From: Luteimonas sp. J29 | Lineage (GTDB): Bacteria; Pseudomonadota; Gammaproteobacteria; Xanthomonadales; Xanthomonadaceae | Length of the DNA: 64,000 nt | Direction of reading: 5' to 3' | Assembly: GCF_000472505.1 (NCBI RefSeq) | Contig: NZ_AWZR01000003.1 | Coordinates: 186,001 to 250,000 of the forward strand | Shown: piece by piece, positions 26,694 through 36,100 of the stretch | How positions within the stretch are numbered: the stretch's first letter is position 1 | Layout: each line of letters begins with the position of its first letter | The notes under the pieces: model-generated | What the model was told of the DNA's origin: nothing | Databases searched by the model: none | Seen by the model: only the letters and a program-made list of their open reading frames with translations | Made by a program: the position numbers and the translations under genes

Positions 26694-27689
26694 ATGGCAA
26701 TCCCAGGAAGCTTCAACGCCTTCCGCATCCACAACGACGCCGCCGGCTACCGCAGCGGCCTCGAGCGCCTGACGCTCGACGACCTCTCGCCCGGCGAGAT
26801 CGTGGTCAAGGTCGCCTTCTCCTCGGTCAACTTCAAGGACGCGCTCGCCGGCACCGGCAAGGGGCGGATCCTGCGCGAGTTCCCGCTGGTCGGTGGCATC
26901 GACCTGGCCGGCCACGTGGTGTCTTCCGCCGACCCCCGCTTCCGCGAGGGCGACGAGGTGCTCGTGACCGGCAGCGGCCTGAGCGAGACCCGCGACGGCG
27001 GCTATTCGGAGTACGCACGCATCGAGGCCAAGTGGGCGATCGCCCTGCCGATCGGCCTGTCGCTGCGCGAGAGCATGATTCTCGGCACCGCGGGCTTCAC
27101 CGCCGCGCTCGCGCTGCTGCGGATGGAGGAGAACCGGCAGGCGCCCGCGCTCGGCCCGCTCGCGGTCACGGGGGCGACCGGCGGGGTCGGTTCGCTGGCC
27201 ATCGACATCTTCAGCCGCGCCGGCTACACCGTGCACGCGGTCACCGGCAAGGCGGAACAGGCCGGCTACCTGCAGTCGCTGGGCGCGGCCGAAGTGCTGG
27301 GCCGCGACGCGCTGGCGACCACCCGGCCGCTGGAATCGGTGCGCTTCGGCGGCGGGCTCGACAACGTCGGCGGACCCATGCTGGCGAGCCTGCTCGCGCA
27401 GACGCGCCCCTACGGCAACGTCGCCAGCGCCGGCCTGGCAGCCAGCCCCGAACTCGCGACCACGGTGATGCCGCACATCATCCGCGGCGTGTCGCTGCTC
27501 GGCGTCGCCTCGGCCGGCACCGCGCGCGACATCCGCGAGGAGGTCTGGCGCCGCCTGGCGTCCGACTGGAAGCCACGCCACCTCGATCGCATCTGCACCC
27601 GCGAAACCACGCTCGAAGGCCTGCCCGAAGTGTTCGACGCGATGCTGGCGGGCGGCTCGCTCGGCCGGACCCTGGTCACATTCCCCTAG
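26694..27689 (+). CDS. YhdH/AcuI-family NADPH-dependent (acrylyl-CoA-type) reductase
   Basis: This 331-residue medium-chain dehydrogenase/reductase has the quinone-oxidoreductase-like start FSSVNFKDALAGTGKGRILREFPLVGGIDLAGHVV and the nucleotide-binding motif VTGATGGVGSLAIDI. It lacks the zinc ligands of alcohol dehydrogenases. YhdH/AcuI proteins reduce acrylyl-CoA to propionyl-CoA with NADPH, which removes a toxic electrophile; that substrate is inferred from the family. GGAGGGGCA lies just before the ATG. It stands alone, with a promoter for the next gene right after its stop. Confidence 0.85.
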   Translation: MAIPGSFNAFRIHNDAAGYRSGLERLTLDDLSPGEIVVKVAFSSVNFKDALAGTGKGRILREFPLVGGIDLAGHVVSSADPRFREGDEVLVTGSGLSETRDGGYSEYARIEAKWAIALPIGLSLRESMILGTAGFTAALALLRMEENRQAPALGPLAVTGATGGVGSLAIDIFSRAGYTVHAVTGKAEQAGYLQSLGAAEVLGRDALATTRPLESVRFGGGLDNVGGPMLASLLAQTRPYGNVASAGLAASPELATTVMPHIIRGVSLLGVASAGTARDIREEVWRRLASDWKPRHLDRICTRETTLEGLPEVFDAMLAGGSLGRTLVTFP

Positions 27690-27698
27690 CCGGACCGG

Positions 27699-27726
27699 TT
27701 GGCAAGCACGCCCCGGCCGCTACAAT
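27699..27726 (+). promoter_or_regulatory. Promoter of the response-regulator gene
   Basis: TTGGCA (27699-27704) and TACAAT (27721-27726) are 16 bases apart, starting ten bases after the reductase stop. Transcription would begin near 27733, about 20 bases before the next ATG. This is one of the clearest sigma-70-like promoters in the window. Confidence 0.65.
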
Positions 27727-27751
27727 CCGGGGACCGGAAGGGGAACACGAC

Positions 27752-28150
27752 ATGGCGCGCATCCTCATCGTCGACGATTCACCCTCGCAGCTGATGGGCA
27801 TCCGCCGCATCGTGGAGAAGCTCGGGCACGAGGCAGTCACCGCCGAGGACGGCGAGGCCGGCGTGCGCGCGGCGAAGGAGCACCTGCCCGACCTGATCCT
27901 GATGGACGTGGTGATGCCGAACCTCAACGGTTTCCAGGCCACGCGCACGATCAAGCGCGACCCCGCGACCGGCCACATCCCCGTCATCCTGGTCACCACC
28001 AAGGACCAGGACACCGACCGGATCTGGGGCCTGCGCCAGGGCGCGCAGGGCTACCTGACCAAGCCCTTCAGCGAGGCCGAGCTCACCGAGGCGATCGTCT
28101 CCACGATCGGCCAGGGCAGCGCCCCGGAGCCCACGCCCGAAGCGGGCTGA
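27752..28150 (+). CDS. Single-domain response regulator, PilH-like
   Basis: The 132-residue protein is a stand-alone receiver domain: acidic pair in LIVDDSPSQ, phospho-acceptor Asp52 in LILMDVVMPNLNG, and the conserved Lys104 in YLTKPF. A short unstructured tail follows. The sequence MARILIVDDSPSQL...GFQATRTIKRDPATGHIPVILVTTKDQDTDRIWG strongly resembles PilH of the type IV pilus chemosensory (Pil-Chp) system. There are no pil genes nearby, so PilH is a similarity-based guess. It has its own promoter and converges on cbpA. Confidence 0.8.
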   Translation: MARILIVDDSPSQLMGIRRIVEKLGHEAVTAEDGEAGVRAAKEHLPDLILMDVVMPNLNGFQATRTIKRDPATGHIPVILVTTKDQDTDRIWGLRQGAQGYLTKPFSEAELTEAIVSTIGQGSAPEPTPEAG

Positions 28151-28154
28151 CCCC

Positions 28155-28179
28155 GGCGCCGCCGCTCAGGCGCGGCGCC
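28155..28179. terminator. Hairpin between convergent response-regulator and cbpA genes
   Basis: GGCGCCGC (28155-28162) pairs with GCGGCGCC (28172-28179) across nine bases. The cbpA stop codon lies in the loop. There is no T-run. A bidirectional terminator or 3'-end stabiliser is likely. Confidence 0.45.
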
Positions 28180-29068
28180 ATTCGCCGAAACTGTCGCGCA
28201 GCCTCGCGTATGCCTCGCGCTGGCGTTCGTCGCGCGGGACCGGCGCCTGGACCTCCAGTTCGACCAGCTGGTCGCCGGCCGGCGCACCGCCGCTGCCGGG
28301 CAGGCCACGCCCGCGCAGGCGCAGCTTGCGGCCGGCTTCGGACCCCGGCGGGATCTTGACCTCGACCCGCCCGCCCAAGGTCGGCACGCTCACGGTCGCA
28401 CCCAGCGCCGCCTCCCAGGGGGCCACCGGCAGGGTATGGATGATGTTGCGTCCGTCCACCTCGAACTGGGGATGGGCGGCGTACTCGATCTCCAGCAGCA
28501 GGTCGCCGCCATGCGCACCCTGGCCGGCCAGGCGGATCACCTGTCCGGGCCGGATGCCGCGCGGCACGCGCACGTCGAACGCACGCCCGTCGACCGAGAT
28601 CCGCACGCTGTCACCGTGGTAGACGTTCTCCAGGGAGACCGCCAGCCGCGCCCGGGTGTCGGCCCTGCCCTGCGGGCGTGCGCCCGGCCGGGGCCCCGTG
28701 GCCCCGTTCCCGGCGGCGCGCCTGAACAGGCTTTCGAAGAAATCGCTGAAACCGCCCCCGGCGCCGCCCCCGGCGAACACCTCCTCGAAGTCGAAGCCGC
28801 CAACGCCGCCGCCGCCGAATCCGGCGGGCGGGACCTCGTCGCCGGGGCGGTAGCCGCGGGCGCGCAGCTGGTCGTAGGCCCGGCGCCGGGCCGGGTCGCG
28901 CAGCGCCTCGTAGGCCTCGTTGACGGCCTTGAAGCGCTCCTCGGCCCCCGGCTCCTTGCTCACGTCCGGGTGGTACTTGCGCGCGAGGCGGCGGTAGGCG
29001 GACTTGATCTCCGCCTCGCCGGCATTGGGCTCCACGCCCAGCACGCTGTAGTAGTCCTTGAACTGCAT
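28166..29068 (-). CDS. cbpA: DnaJ-family co-chaperone, CbpA type
   Basis: The 300-residue protein has a J-domain (residues 1-70) with the essential HPD in [13 protein letters not shown] Gly/Phe-rich linker follows ([28 protein letters not shown]), then two substrate-binding CTD domains. The zinc-finger repeats of DnaJ are absent, so it is the CbpA/type B class. It would stimulate DnaK ATPase and may bind DNA. It follows hsp20 on the same strand after 68 bases, so both should be induced by heat from the promoter near 29660. Confidence 0.9.
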   Translation of the reverse strand: MQFKDYYSVLGVEPNAGEAEIKSAYRRLARKYHPDVSKEPGAEERFKAVNEAYEALRDPARRRAYDQLRARGYRPGDEVPPAGFGGGGVGGFDFEEVFAGGGAGGGFSDFFESLFRRAAGNGATGPRPGARPQGRADTRARLAVSLENVYHGDSVRISVDGRAFDVRVPRGIRPGQVIRLAGQGAHGGDLLLEIEYAAHPQFEVDGRNIIHTLPVAPWEAALGATVSVPTLGGRVEVKIPPGSEAGRKLRLRGRGLPGSGGAPAGDQLVELEVQAPVPRDERQREAYARLRDSFGEWRRA

Positions 29069-29136
29069 GCTCGCTCCACGACGACGGCCCGCGTCAGGCG
29101 GGCCGTCGCGAGTTTACCGGTGGAGGCGTCCCGCGG

Positions 29137-29595
29137 TCAGTGCGCGGTCTGCACCCCGACCTGGATCCGGCGCGGCGTACTCTCCGGCCGCTTCGGGATC
29201 ACGATCTCCAGCACGCCGTTGCGGCCCGTGGCGACGATGCCGTCCGGATCGGCGCTGTCGGGCAGCGCGAAGCGGCGGTGGAACATGCCGTAGTGGCGCT
29301 CCACGCGCGAGAAGTGCTCGGTCTCGGTCTTCGACTCGCTCTTGCGCTCGCCCTTGATCGAGAGGATGCCCTTGTCCATCTGCACCTCGATGTCCTGCGG
29401 GTCGATACCCGGCAGGTCGGCATAGAGCACGAAGCGCTCGGCCTCCTCCTTGATGTCCACGCGCGGCACCCACTGCGAGGTGACCACCGCGGAGGCGTCG
29501 GAATCGTTCTCGCCGAAGAAGCGGTCGAACATCTGGCGGATCTCGTCGTGAAGAGCGAGCTCGGTCGGACGCTGGTTGTAACGAACGATGCTCAT
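29137..29595 (-). CDS. Small heat-shock protein, Hsp20 family
   Basis: The 152-residue protein has a short N-terminal arm (ALHDEIRQMFDRFF) and an alpha-crystallin domain (VDIKEEAERFVLYADLPGIDPQDIEVQ to NGVLEIVIPKRPE) with the family's GVL motif. The tail contains the I-x-V-type anchor RRIQVGV. It acts as an ATP-independent holdase for unfolding proteins. AGGAG precedes the ATG. A heat-shock-type promoter lies about 50 bases upstream and cbpA follows in the same direction. Confidence 0.93.
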   Translation of the reverse strand: MSIVRYNQRPTELALHDEIRQMFDRFFGENDSDASAVVTSQWVPRVDIKEEAERFVLYADLPGIDPQDIEVQMDKGILSIKGERKSESKTETEHFSRVERHYGMFHRRFALPDSADPDGIVATGRNGVLEIVIPKRPESTPRRIQVGVQTAH

Positions 29596-30113
29596 GTCTG
29601 GCTCCTGTCTGTCAGGTACGCGGCCCCCGGCCGCCGATGCCCCTCATCTATGGACGCGAGTGCGGTTTTCAAGGGGTTTGCGGCTGGTTCCGGCGCATCG
29701 GACAAGGCTTTTCCGCATGCGCCGTGGGGTCGGCACGCCTTGCCGGCGGTGCCGCCGCCGCACCGGACGGGGCGCGGCGGAACGGATCGCAGTTGCATGT
29801 GATGCGCGAGGCGCGGACGAGTTCCGTTGTCCGCGCCCCAGTCGCCGCCTCCGTCGTGGCGCGGGGCCGCAGCGGACGCGCGGTGGCGGCGCGGGCCGGA
29901 CGGCGCCGCTGGCGCCCGGACGGGCCGCGGCCGGTCGGCGTGTCCGGCGGCGGGGCGTGGCGGCCGGATCCATCCAGCGGACCCGGAACGCGACGGCGCA
30001 GGCGATCTTCCGTGGCGGCGGAAACCGCCGGTGCGCGTGCAGGACCCGGCCGGAGCGCGCCTGCGCGCGGCCGTGCGAGGATAGGCCGGCGATCCAACCC
30101 CGCGAGGCTCCCC
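29596..30113. other. 518-bp gap between hsp20 and the peroxiredoxin gene
   Basis: Apart from the hsp20 promoter at 29648-29673, no gene can be supported here. Open frames exist on both strands, but none has a plausible start, composition or known motif. GGCGG-AAA-CCGCC near 30020 is a short hairpin. Part of the region should carry the peroxiredoxin promoter, but no clear hexamers were found. Confidence 0.5.
29648..29673 (-). promoter_or_regulatory. Heat-shock (sigma-32-like) promoter for hsp20-cbpA
   Basis: On the minus strand, CTTGAAA (29667-29673) matches the sigma-32 -35 consensus exactly. It is followed after 12 bases by TCCATAG (29648-29654), close to the CCCATnT -10 element. Transcription would start near 29640, about 45 bases upstream of the hsp20 ATG. 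Confidence 0.65.
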
Positions 30114-30596
30114 ATGACCATCCAGATCGGCGACCGCATCCCCGAAGTGGTGCTCAAGTACATCGACGATGGCGTGCAGGCCATCGATACGCCCACCCTG
30201 TTCGAAGGCAGCAAGGTCGTGCTGTTCGCCGTGCCGGGCGCCTTCACCCCCACCTGTTCCGAGCGGCACCTGCCGGGCTTCATCAAGCACTTCGACCGCT
30301 TCCGCGAGCTCGGCGTCGAGGTCGCCTGCATGGCGGTGAACGATCCGTTCGTGATGCAGGCCTGGGGCGAGAGCCTGGGCGTGCCCAGGGGCCTGAAGCT
30401 GCTGTCGGACGGCAATGCCGACCTCACCCGCGCGCTGGGCCTGGAGATGGACGCCAGCGGTTACGGCATGGGCATCCGCTGCAAGCGATTCGCCCTCTAC
30501 GCCGAGAACGGGGTGGTCAAGCACCTGTTCGTCGAGGCCCCGGGGGAGTTCAAGGTCTCCAGCGCCGAGCACGTGCTGGAAACGCTGCAGGGCTGA
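30114..30596 (+). CDS. Peroxiredoxin, Prx5-type
   Basis: The 160-residue protein has the peroxidatic cysteine in PGAFTPTCSERHLPGF and the Prx5-type segments VACMAVNDPFVMQAWG and LLSDGNADLTRALGLEMDASGYGMGIRCKRFALYAENGVV. The cysteine in GIRCKR could act as a resolving residue. It reduces peroxides using glutathione/glutaredoxin or thioredoxin. The ATG at 30114 starts directly at the family homology (MTIQIGDRIPEV). It converges on pbpC. Confidence 0.93.
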   Translation: MTIQIGDRIPEVVLKYIDDGVQAIDTPTLFEGSKVVLFAVPGAFTPTCSERHLPGFIKHFDRFRELGVEVACMAVNDPFVMQAWGESLGVPRGLKLLSDGNADLTRALGLEMDASGYGMGIRCKRFALYAENGVVKHLFVEAPGEFKVSSAEHVLETLQG

Positions 30597-30611
30597 ACGC
30601 GCGCCGGTCCC

Positions 30612-30656
30612 GGCGTCGCCGGCCTCAGCGGGCGTCGCCGGCCTCAGCGGGCGTCG
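30612..30656. repeat. 19-bp tandem repeat at the pbpC 3' end
   Basis: The unit GGCGTCGCCGGCCTCAGCG occurs at 30612-30630 and 30631-30649, with a further seven bases of a third copy. One copy includes the pbpC stop codon, so the repeat duplicates the codons for the last residues (DAR and stop). Confidence 0.85.
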
Positions 30657-33043
30657 TCGCCCTCGCCTGCCGCCGCGCCGGTGGCGTCGGGCGCCAGCAC
30701 CCGGAAGCCCACGCTGGCCCACGCCCCGGTGTCCGCCAGTGCCGTGAGCCGGTGCGCGCCGGCAGCGTCGAACTCGTGCACGAACGCGTTGGCGCCGCGC
30801 GTGGTCGCGATCCTGCGCCCGTCCAGCAGCCACTGCACCGGCGCGTCGGTGCCGACCGCGCGCAGCGACACCCGGATCCCGCGCGTGCTGCCCGGGGGAT
30901 GCGCCAGCACCGCGCCTTCGGACAGGCCTTCGATGCGCAGCGTCGCCACCGCCCCGCGTCCGTCGTCGGCGCAGTCGGGCGACAGCGGCGGCAGGCTCGA
31001 GGCCCGGCGCACCGCGGACGGCAGCCACGGCGAGGCGAGCGCCGGCCAGCGCGCCACCATCGCCGGACGCGTCACGTGCGGCCCGGCGCAGTCGGCGGAC
31101 AGGCGCAGCCCGGTGGCCGCATCGACCTCGAACCGCTCGATTCCTGCGCTCCAGGCGCGCGCCTCGCGCTCGGCCAGGGTCGGCGGCACCACCCCGTCGA
31201 GCACCCAGGCCTCGAAGCGGCGCTGGCACAGTTCCGGCGGCTGCGACTCGATGGCGGTCCCGAGCGGCCAGCACACCTCGCGCTGTTCGACCGATGGCGG
31301 CGGCGGCACCGGCGCGGCGTCGCCGCGCTCGCGCGGCAGGCTGTCGACCACTTCGAACAGCAGCGGCAGCGCGGTCAGCGCGCCGTACTGGCCCGGCAGC
31401 GGCGTGCCATCGGGGCGCCCGACCCACACCCCGACCGTGTAGCGGCGCGTACCGCCCAGCGCCCAGGCGTCGCGGAAGCCGTAGCTGGTCCCGGTCTTCC
31501 ATGCCACCCGCGGTCGCCGCGCCACGTCGAACATGCCTTCGCGCTCGCCCGGCCGGGGATTGGATTCGAGGATCTCGCGCACGATCCAGGCCGCGCCCGG
31601 CGACATCAGGCGGCGTTGCACCAGCGGGTCCTCCGGCGTGTAGCGCACCCGTCCGGCCAGGCCGTCCCGATGCAGGGCGGCGTGGGCGCCGACGAGGTCC
31701 TCCAGCCGCGCGCCGGTGCCGCCCAGGATCAGCGCGAGGTTGGGCGAAGCGCCGCGGGGGAAGCGCAGCTCGATCCCCGCGTGCGCCAGGCGCGCGGCGA
31801 AGCGCGCCGGTCCGACCCGGTCGAGCAGGTCCACCGCGGGCACGTTGAGCGAGCGCTGCAGCGCCGTCGCCGCCGTCACCGGTCCGTTGAACACCGCGTC
31901 GAAGTTGCCGGGCCGGTAGCCGCCGAACGACTGCGGCGCATCGACCAGCAGGCTGTGCGAATGGATCAGCCCGTCGTCCAGGGCCATGCCGTACACGAAC
32001 GGCTTGAGCGTGGAGCCGGGCGAGCGCCAGGCGCGGACCATGTCGACGTGGCCCAGGCGCGAGCGGTCGGTGAGGTCGAGCGAACCGACGTAGGCACGCG
32101 CCTGCATTGTCCGGTTGTCGACGACCAGCAGCGCAGCCGAAGTCCGCTCCGGCAGCCCGGAGAAGTACGCCTCCACCCGCGCCTCGAGCGCCCGCTGCAG
32201 GCCGGCGTCGAGGGTGGTCACGATGCGCTCTTCGCGTGGCCGCGCCGCGCGCAGGCGCTGGGCCAGCAGCGGGGCCGACATCGGCGGGCGCAGGCGGCGG
32301 GCGACCACGGCCTCGACCTTGGCCTCCCGCACCTGTTGCGGCGTCCACACGCCCAGCGCGGCCATGCGGTCGAGCACCTTGTCGCGCGCGGCCCGCGCCG
32401 CTTCGGGATGGCGGTCCGGCCGCAACCTGCTCGGTGCCTGCGGGAGGACCGCGAGCAGCGCGGCCTCGGCGTGCGACAGGCGCGCCGCCGGCTTGCCCAG
32501 GTAGGCCCAGCTCGCGGCCTCGACGCCCTCGATCGTGCCACCGAAGGGCGCGCGTTCCAGGTACAGCGCCAGGATCTCGTCCTTCGACAGGCGTGCCTCG
32601 AGCTGCAATGCGCGCAGCACCTGCGCCAGCTTGCCCGGCAGGCTGCGCGTCGCACCCGGGCGACGGTCGAGGATCCGCGCCACCTGCATGGTCAGCGTCG
32701 AACCGCCGGAGACGATGCCGCCGCCGCGCGCCCACTGCCAGCCGGCCCGCAGCAGCGCGTACGGATTCACGCCGGGGTGGCGGTCGAACCAGCGGTCCTC
32801 GTAGGCCAGCAACGCCTGGACGTAGAGCGGCGACACGCCCTCGCGCGTGGCGGGCAGGCGCCACACGCCTTCCGCATCGGCGAACGCGCGCAGCGGCGTG
32901 CCGTCGGCGGCGACCACCATCGTGCTGGTGTCGCGCGCGCCCGGAAGACGCGGCGGGAACGCCAGGTCCAGCGCGAGCAGTCCCGACAGCAGCACGACCG
33001 TGCCCCAGCGCAGCCAGGGCAAGACCCGCTTCAGGCGACGCAC
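30644..33043 (-). CDS. pbpC: Penicillin-binding protein 1C
   Basis: The 799-residue protein has an N-terminal membrane anchor (TVVLLSGLLALDLAF, residues 15-29). A glycosyltransferase domain follows with catalytic Glu82 in YEDRWFDRHPGVNP. A transpeptidase domain carries Ser344-x-x-Lys347 in SPGSTLKPF, SLN in SLNVPAVD, and KTGTSYGFRD. The C-terminal 110 residues match the PBP1C-specific BiPBP_C domain. It polymerises peptidoglycan glycan chains. It lies 86 bases downstream of the alpha-2-macroglobulin gene on the same strand, the usual pairing, in which the macroglobulin is thought to guard the envelope where PBP1C repairs the wall. Confidence 0.95.
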   Translation of the reverse strand: MRRLKRVLPWLRWGTVVLLSGLLALDLAFPPRLPGARDTSTMVVAADGTPLRAFADAEGVWRLPATREGVSPLYVQALLAYEDRWFDRHPGVNPYALLRAGWQWARGGGIVSGGSTLTMQVARILDRRPGATRSLPGKLAQVLRALQLEARLSKDEILALYLERAPFGGTIEGVEAASWAYLGKPAARLSHAEAALLAVLPQAPSRLRPDRHPEAARAARDKVLDRMAALGVWTPQQVREAKVEAVVARRLRPPMSAPLLAQRLRAARPREERIVTTLDAGLQRALEARVEAYFSGLPERTSAALLVVDNRTMQARAYVGSLDLTDRSRLGHVDMVRAWRSPGSTLKPFVYGMALDDGLIHSHSLLVDAPQSFGGYRPGNFDAVFNGPVTAATALQRSLNVPAVDLLDRVGPARFAARLAHAGIELRFPRGASPNLALILGGTGARLEDLVGAHAALHRDGLAGRVRYTPEDPLVQRRLMSPGAAWIVREILESNPRPGEREGMFDVARRPRVAWKTGTSYGFRDAWALGGTRRYTVGVWVGRPDGTPLPGQYGALTALPLLFEVVDSLPRERGDAAPVPPPPSVEQREVCWPLGTAIESQPPELCQRRFEAWVLDGVVPPTLAEREARAWSAGIERFEVDAATGLRLSADCAGPHVTRPAMVARWPALASPWLPSAVRRASSLPPLSPDCADDGRGAVATLRIEGLSEGAVLAHPPGSTRGIRVSLRAVGTDAPVQWLLDGRRIATTRGANAFVHEFDAAGAHRLTALADTGAWASVGFRVLAPDATGAAAGEGDDAR

Positions 33044-33129
33044 GCCACGTCCCTCCCGCCGGGCGAATGCGCAGCGGAGTCAGCCCGCCGGCCGATACGC
33101 CCGCTCCGCATCCAGGGCCTGCCGCCAGG

Positions 33130-36100
33130 TCACGGCTGCACCACCGTGATCGAGGACGGCACGGCGCGGCCCACGCCGCGCACGTCGGGCCGGTACATGT
33201 CCTCGACCATCGGCGGCGGCACCGCGTAGCTGCCCGGCGTCACCGCCCGCACGAGGTAGAACACGCGCGCGGTGCGGCCGGCGTCGAGCTCCAGCGCGGC
33301 CACGTAGCGGTCGTCGCGGAATTCCTCGTGGCGCACCTTGGCGGCCTCGGACCGTTCGCCGAGGTTGACGCCCGCCACCACCACGTCGGCCCACTGCTTC
33401 GCGTCGCCGAGGTTGAAGTTCTCGATCTCCAGGCCCGCCGGCAGCAGGTCGGTGAGCAGCGCGTCGCGCACCGGCACGTCGGAGGTGATCGACACCGCCA
33501 CGATCAGCGCGTCGCCCTCCCTCAGCGGCGCCGGCGTCCACGGCTTGCCGCCGGTGGTGTAGAAGCTGCGCTCGACCTTGATCGTGCTGGCGTCGGGCGG
33601 CGGAGGCGAGGCCGGCACGCCGGCCACGTCGATGCTGACGAACAGCGGCGGGCGCGCGCCCGCATCGCCGCCGTCCGCGGCCGCGATCGACGGCTCGAAA
33701 CGCACGCCACGGGCCAGCGCCGCCGCGTCGTAGCTGCGCGCCACGATCCGTGCCGGCGGCACCTCCTGCGCGGTGCCGCCCTCGGCCAGGGTGCCACCGA
33801 CGCGGTGGCCGGGCGATGCCGCGAGTGCCCGCCCCAGCCGCGCCAGCGCGATCTGCTCCTGGGTACTCAGGTACAGCCCCCCGCCGGCCGTGCGCCGCGC
33901 GTCCAGGGTGCGGCCCACCTCGACCGCACGCGCGGTGTGCTCGGGCTTCGCCATCCCGCGCTCGTGCACCAGGGCGACCATCAGCGCCTGGTCGCGCAAC
34001 CTGCTGCCATAGTCCCACAGGTAGCCGGGGCGGTCGCCCTTGAACGCGAACGCCTCGGCGATCGCCTTGCCGCCACGCTCGCCGTCGCCCTGCAGCGACA
34101 GCGCCAGGCCCAGGTGCAGCAGCGGCATCGGCCCCAGCGCGTGCTTGCGGTCGTTGTCGTACAGCGCGCGCAGGGTGCCCAGCGGCGCACGGTTCACCCG
34201 CGCCAGCGCGTAACCCGCATGCGCCTGGTAGGCCAGGCGCAGGTGCGAGCGGTGGTCGCGACCGTAGAACTGCTCGCCACCGGCGAGCAGGTCCTCGCCC
34301 AGCCGCTCGAGCGCCTTCTGCAGCAGGCCTTCGGGCACGTTGAAGCCCCCCTCGCGCGCATCGAGCAGGAACTCGACGACGTAGGGGGTGAGCAACGGGT
34401 TCACGTAACTGCCGTCGCCCCACATCGAGAAGTGGCCATTGGCCTGCTGCATCGAGGCCAGGCGGCCGAGCGCGCCCTCCACGTACTGGCGCCGGCGCTG
34501 GAGGTCGACGTCGCGGATGCCGAGCATCGCCACCGTGGCCTCGTCGAGTTGCAGCGCGGCGTAGCCCTTGCTGGTGGTCTGCTCGGCGCAGCCGTAGGGA
34601 TAGTCGAGTGCCCCCCGGATCGCGCTGGCGAACGGGATCGGCGGCAGGGCGCTGGCACTGAACCGCGCGGCCACCGAACCCGGCAGCAGGCCCTGCGCGA
34701 GCGACGCATCCAGCACCACCGGCGCAGCGCCGTCGAGCACGCGCGTACGCGAGCGCAGGATCGCCGGCCAGGCCGCCCGCACGGGCAGGTCGTAACGGCG
34801 GTCCACCTTGACCCCGCTGCCGTCCACGCGCACCCGCACCTGGGCCACCGTGTGGCCATTGCCGGCGGTGACCGGGAAGTTGAGCGTCGTGCGTCCGTCC
34901 GCGGCCAGCGCCACCTGGCGCGTGCCGTCGGCAACCGACAGCGGGCCGATGCCCTCCACCCGCACGTCGAAGCGTCCGTCGCGGCCGCTGTAGTTGGCCA
35001 GGTCGAGGGTGACCGTGCCGCGGTCGCCCGGGGCCAGCACCCGCGGCATGCTCGCCTCGGCCACCAGCGGCGCACGCACCAGGGTCTCGGTCTCGCGGCT
35101 GCCGTAGCTGTCGGCCGAGTACACCAGCGCCGACACCCGCAGCGTGCCGTTGAAGTCGGGCACGTCCAGGCGCACCCGCGCATTGCCCTGCGCATCGAGC
35201 CGGACCGGGCCGGAGAACAGGTCCACGGTCTGCACCCGGGCGGTCGGCCGCCGCGCCTGCGGCAGCGCGGCCAGGGCCATGTCGCCGCCGAAGCGCAGGC
35301 GCGCGGTGCCGCCCTCGTAGCTTTCGATCACGCGCCCGTACACGTCCCACGCGTCCACGCCGAGCCGGCGCTGGGCGAAGAAGTGGCGGCGCGCGTCCGG
35401 CACCGGGTAGCGGGTGATGTTGAGGATGCCCACGTCGACGGCCGAAACCGTCGCCCAGGCCTCCTTGCCGGCCAGCTGCGGCGCGCTCAGCACCACCTGC
35501 AGCGGGCCTTCCGGGGCGATGCGTCCGGGCGCGCGCAGGCCGACCGCCACGCGGCGGTCGCGTCGGTCCATCGGCACGTGGGCCATGCCCACCGCGCGCG
35601 CGGGCGTGACCTTGCTCGCGGCGCTGCCGCCGCGGAACACCAGCGCGGTGACGTAGACGTCGTGGCGTTCCCAGTCCGCGGTCACCGGGATCTCGAACGA
35701 CCTGCCGGCGCGCGCCTCGATCTCCTGCACGTACAGCAACCGGTCGCTCTCGACCAGCAGCAGGCCCTTGCCCGGATGCGGCGGCGTCACCGTCACCTTG
35801 AGCGTGTCGCCGGCGCGGTAGCCGCTGCGGTCGAGCGAGAGCTTGACCTTGTCCGGGCGCGCGTCGAGGCCGCGGTTCCCGTCGCCCCAGCTCCAGCCGG
35901 CGCGGAAGGGATAGCGGGTGACCAGCTTCGTCTCCGGGTCGAGCACGTCGAGCCGGTACTCGCCCCACTCCACGGGGAATGTGAGCCGGGTGGCGGTGTC
36001 GCCGACGTCGACGGTGCGGGACTCGACGTTTTCGTAGCGGCTGCTGAACTCGTACTCCCAGCCGTTATCGCCGTGGCGCCAGTGGTAGTCGCGGTGCTCG

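Noticed and set aside
29637..30113. An in-frame extension upstream of the peroxiredoxin
   Set aside because: Homology begins at the ATG at 30114. The extra residues are Ala/Arg/Gly-rich without any known signal or domain, and the hsp20 promoter lies there.
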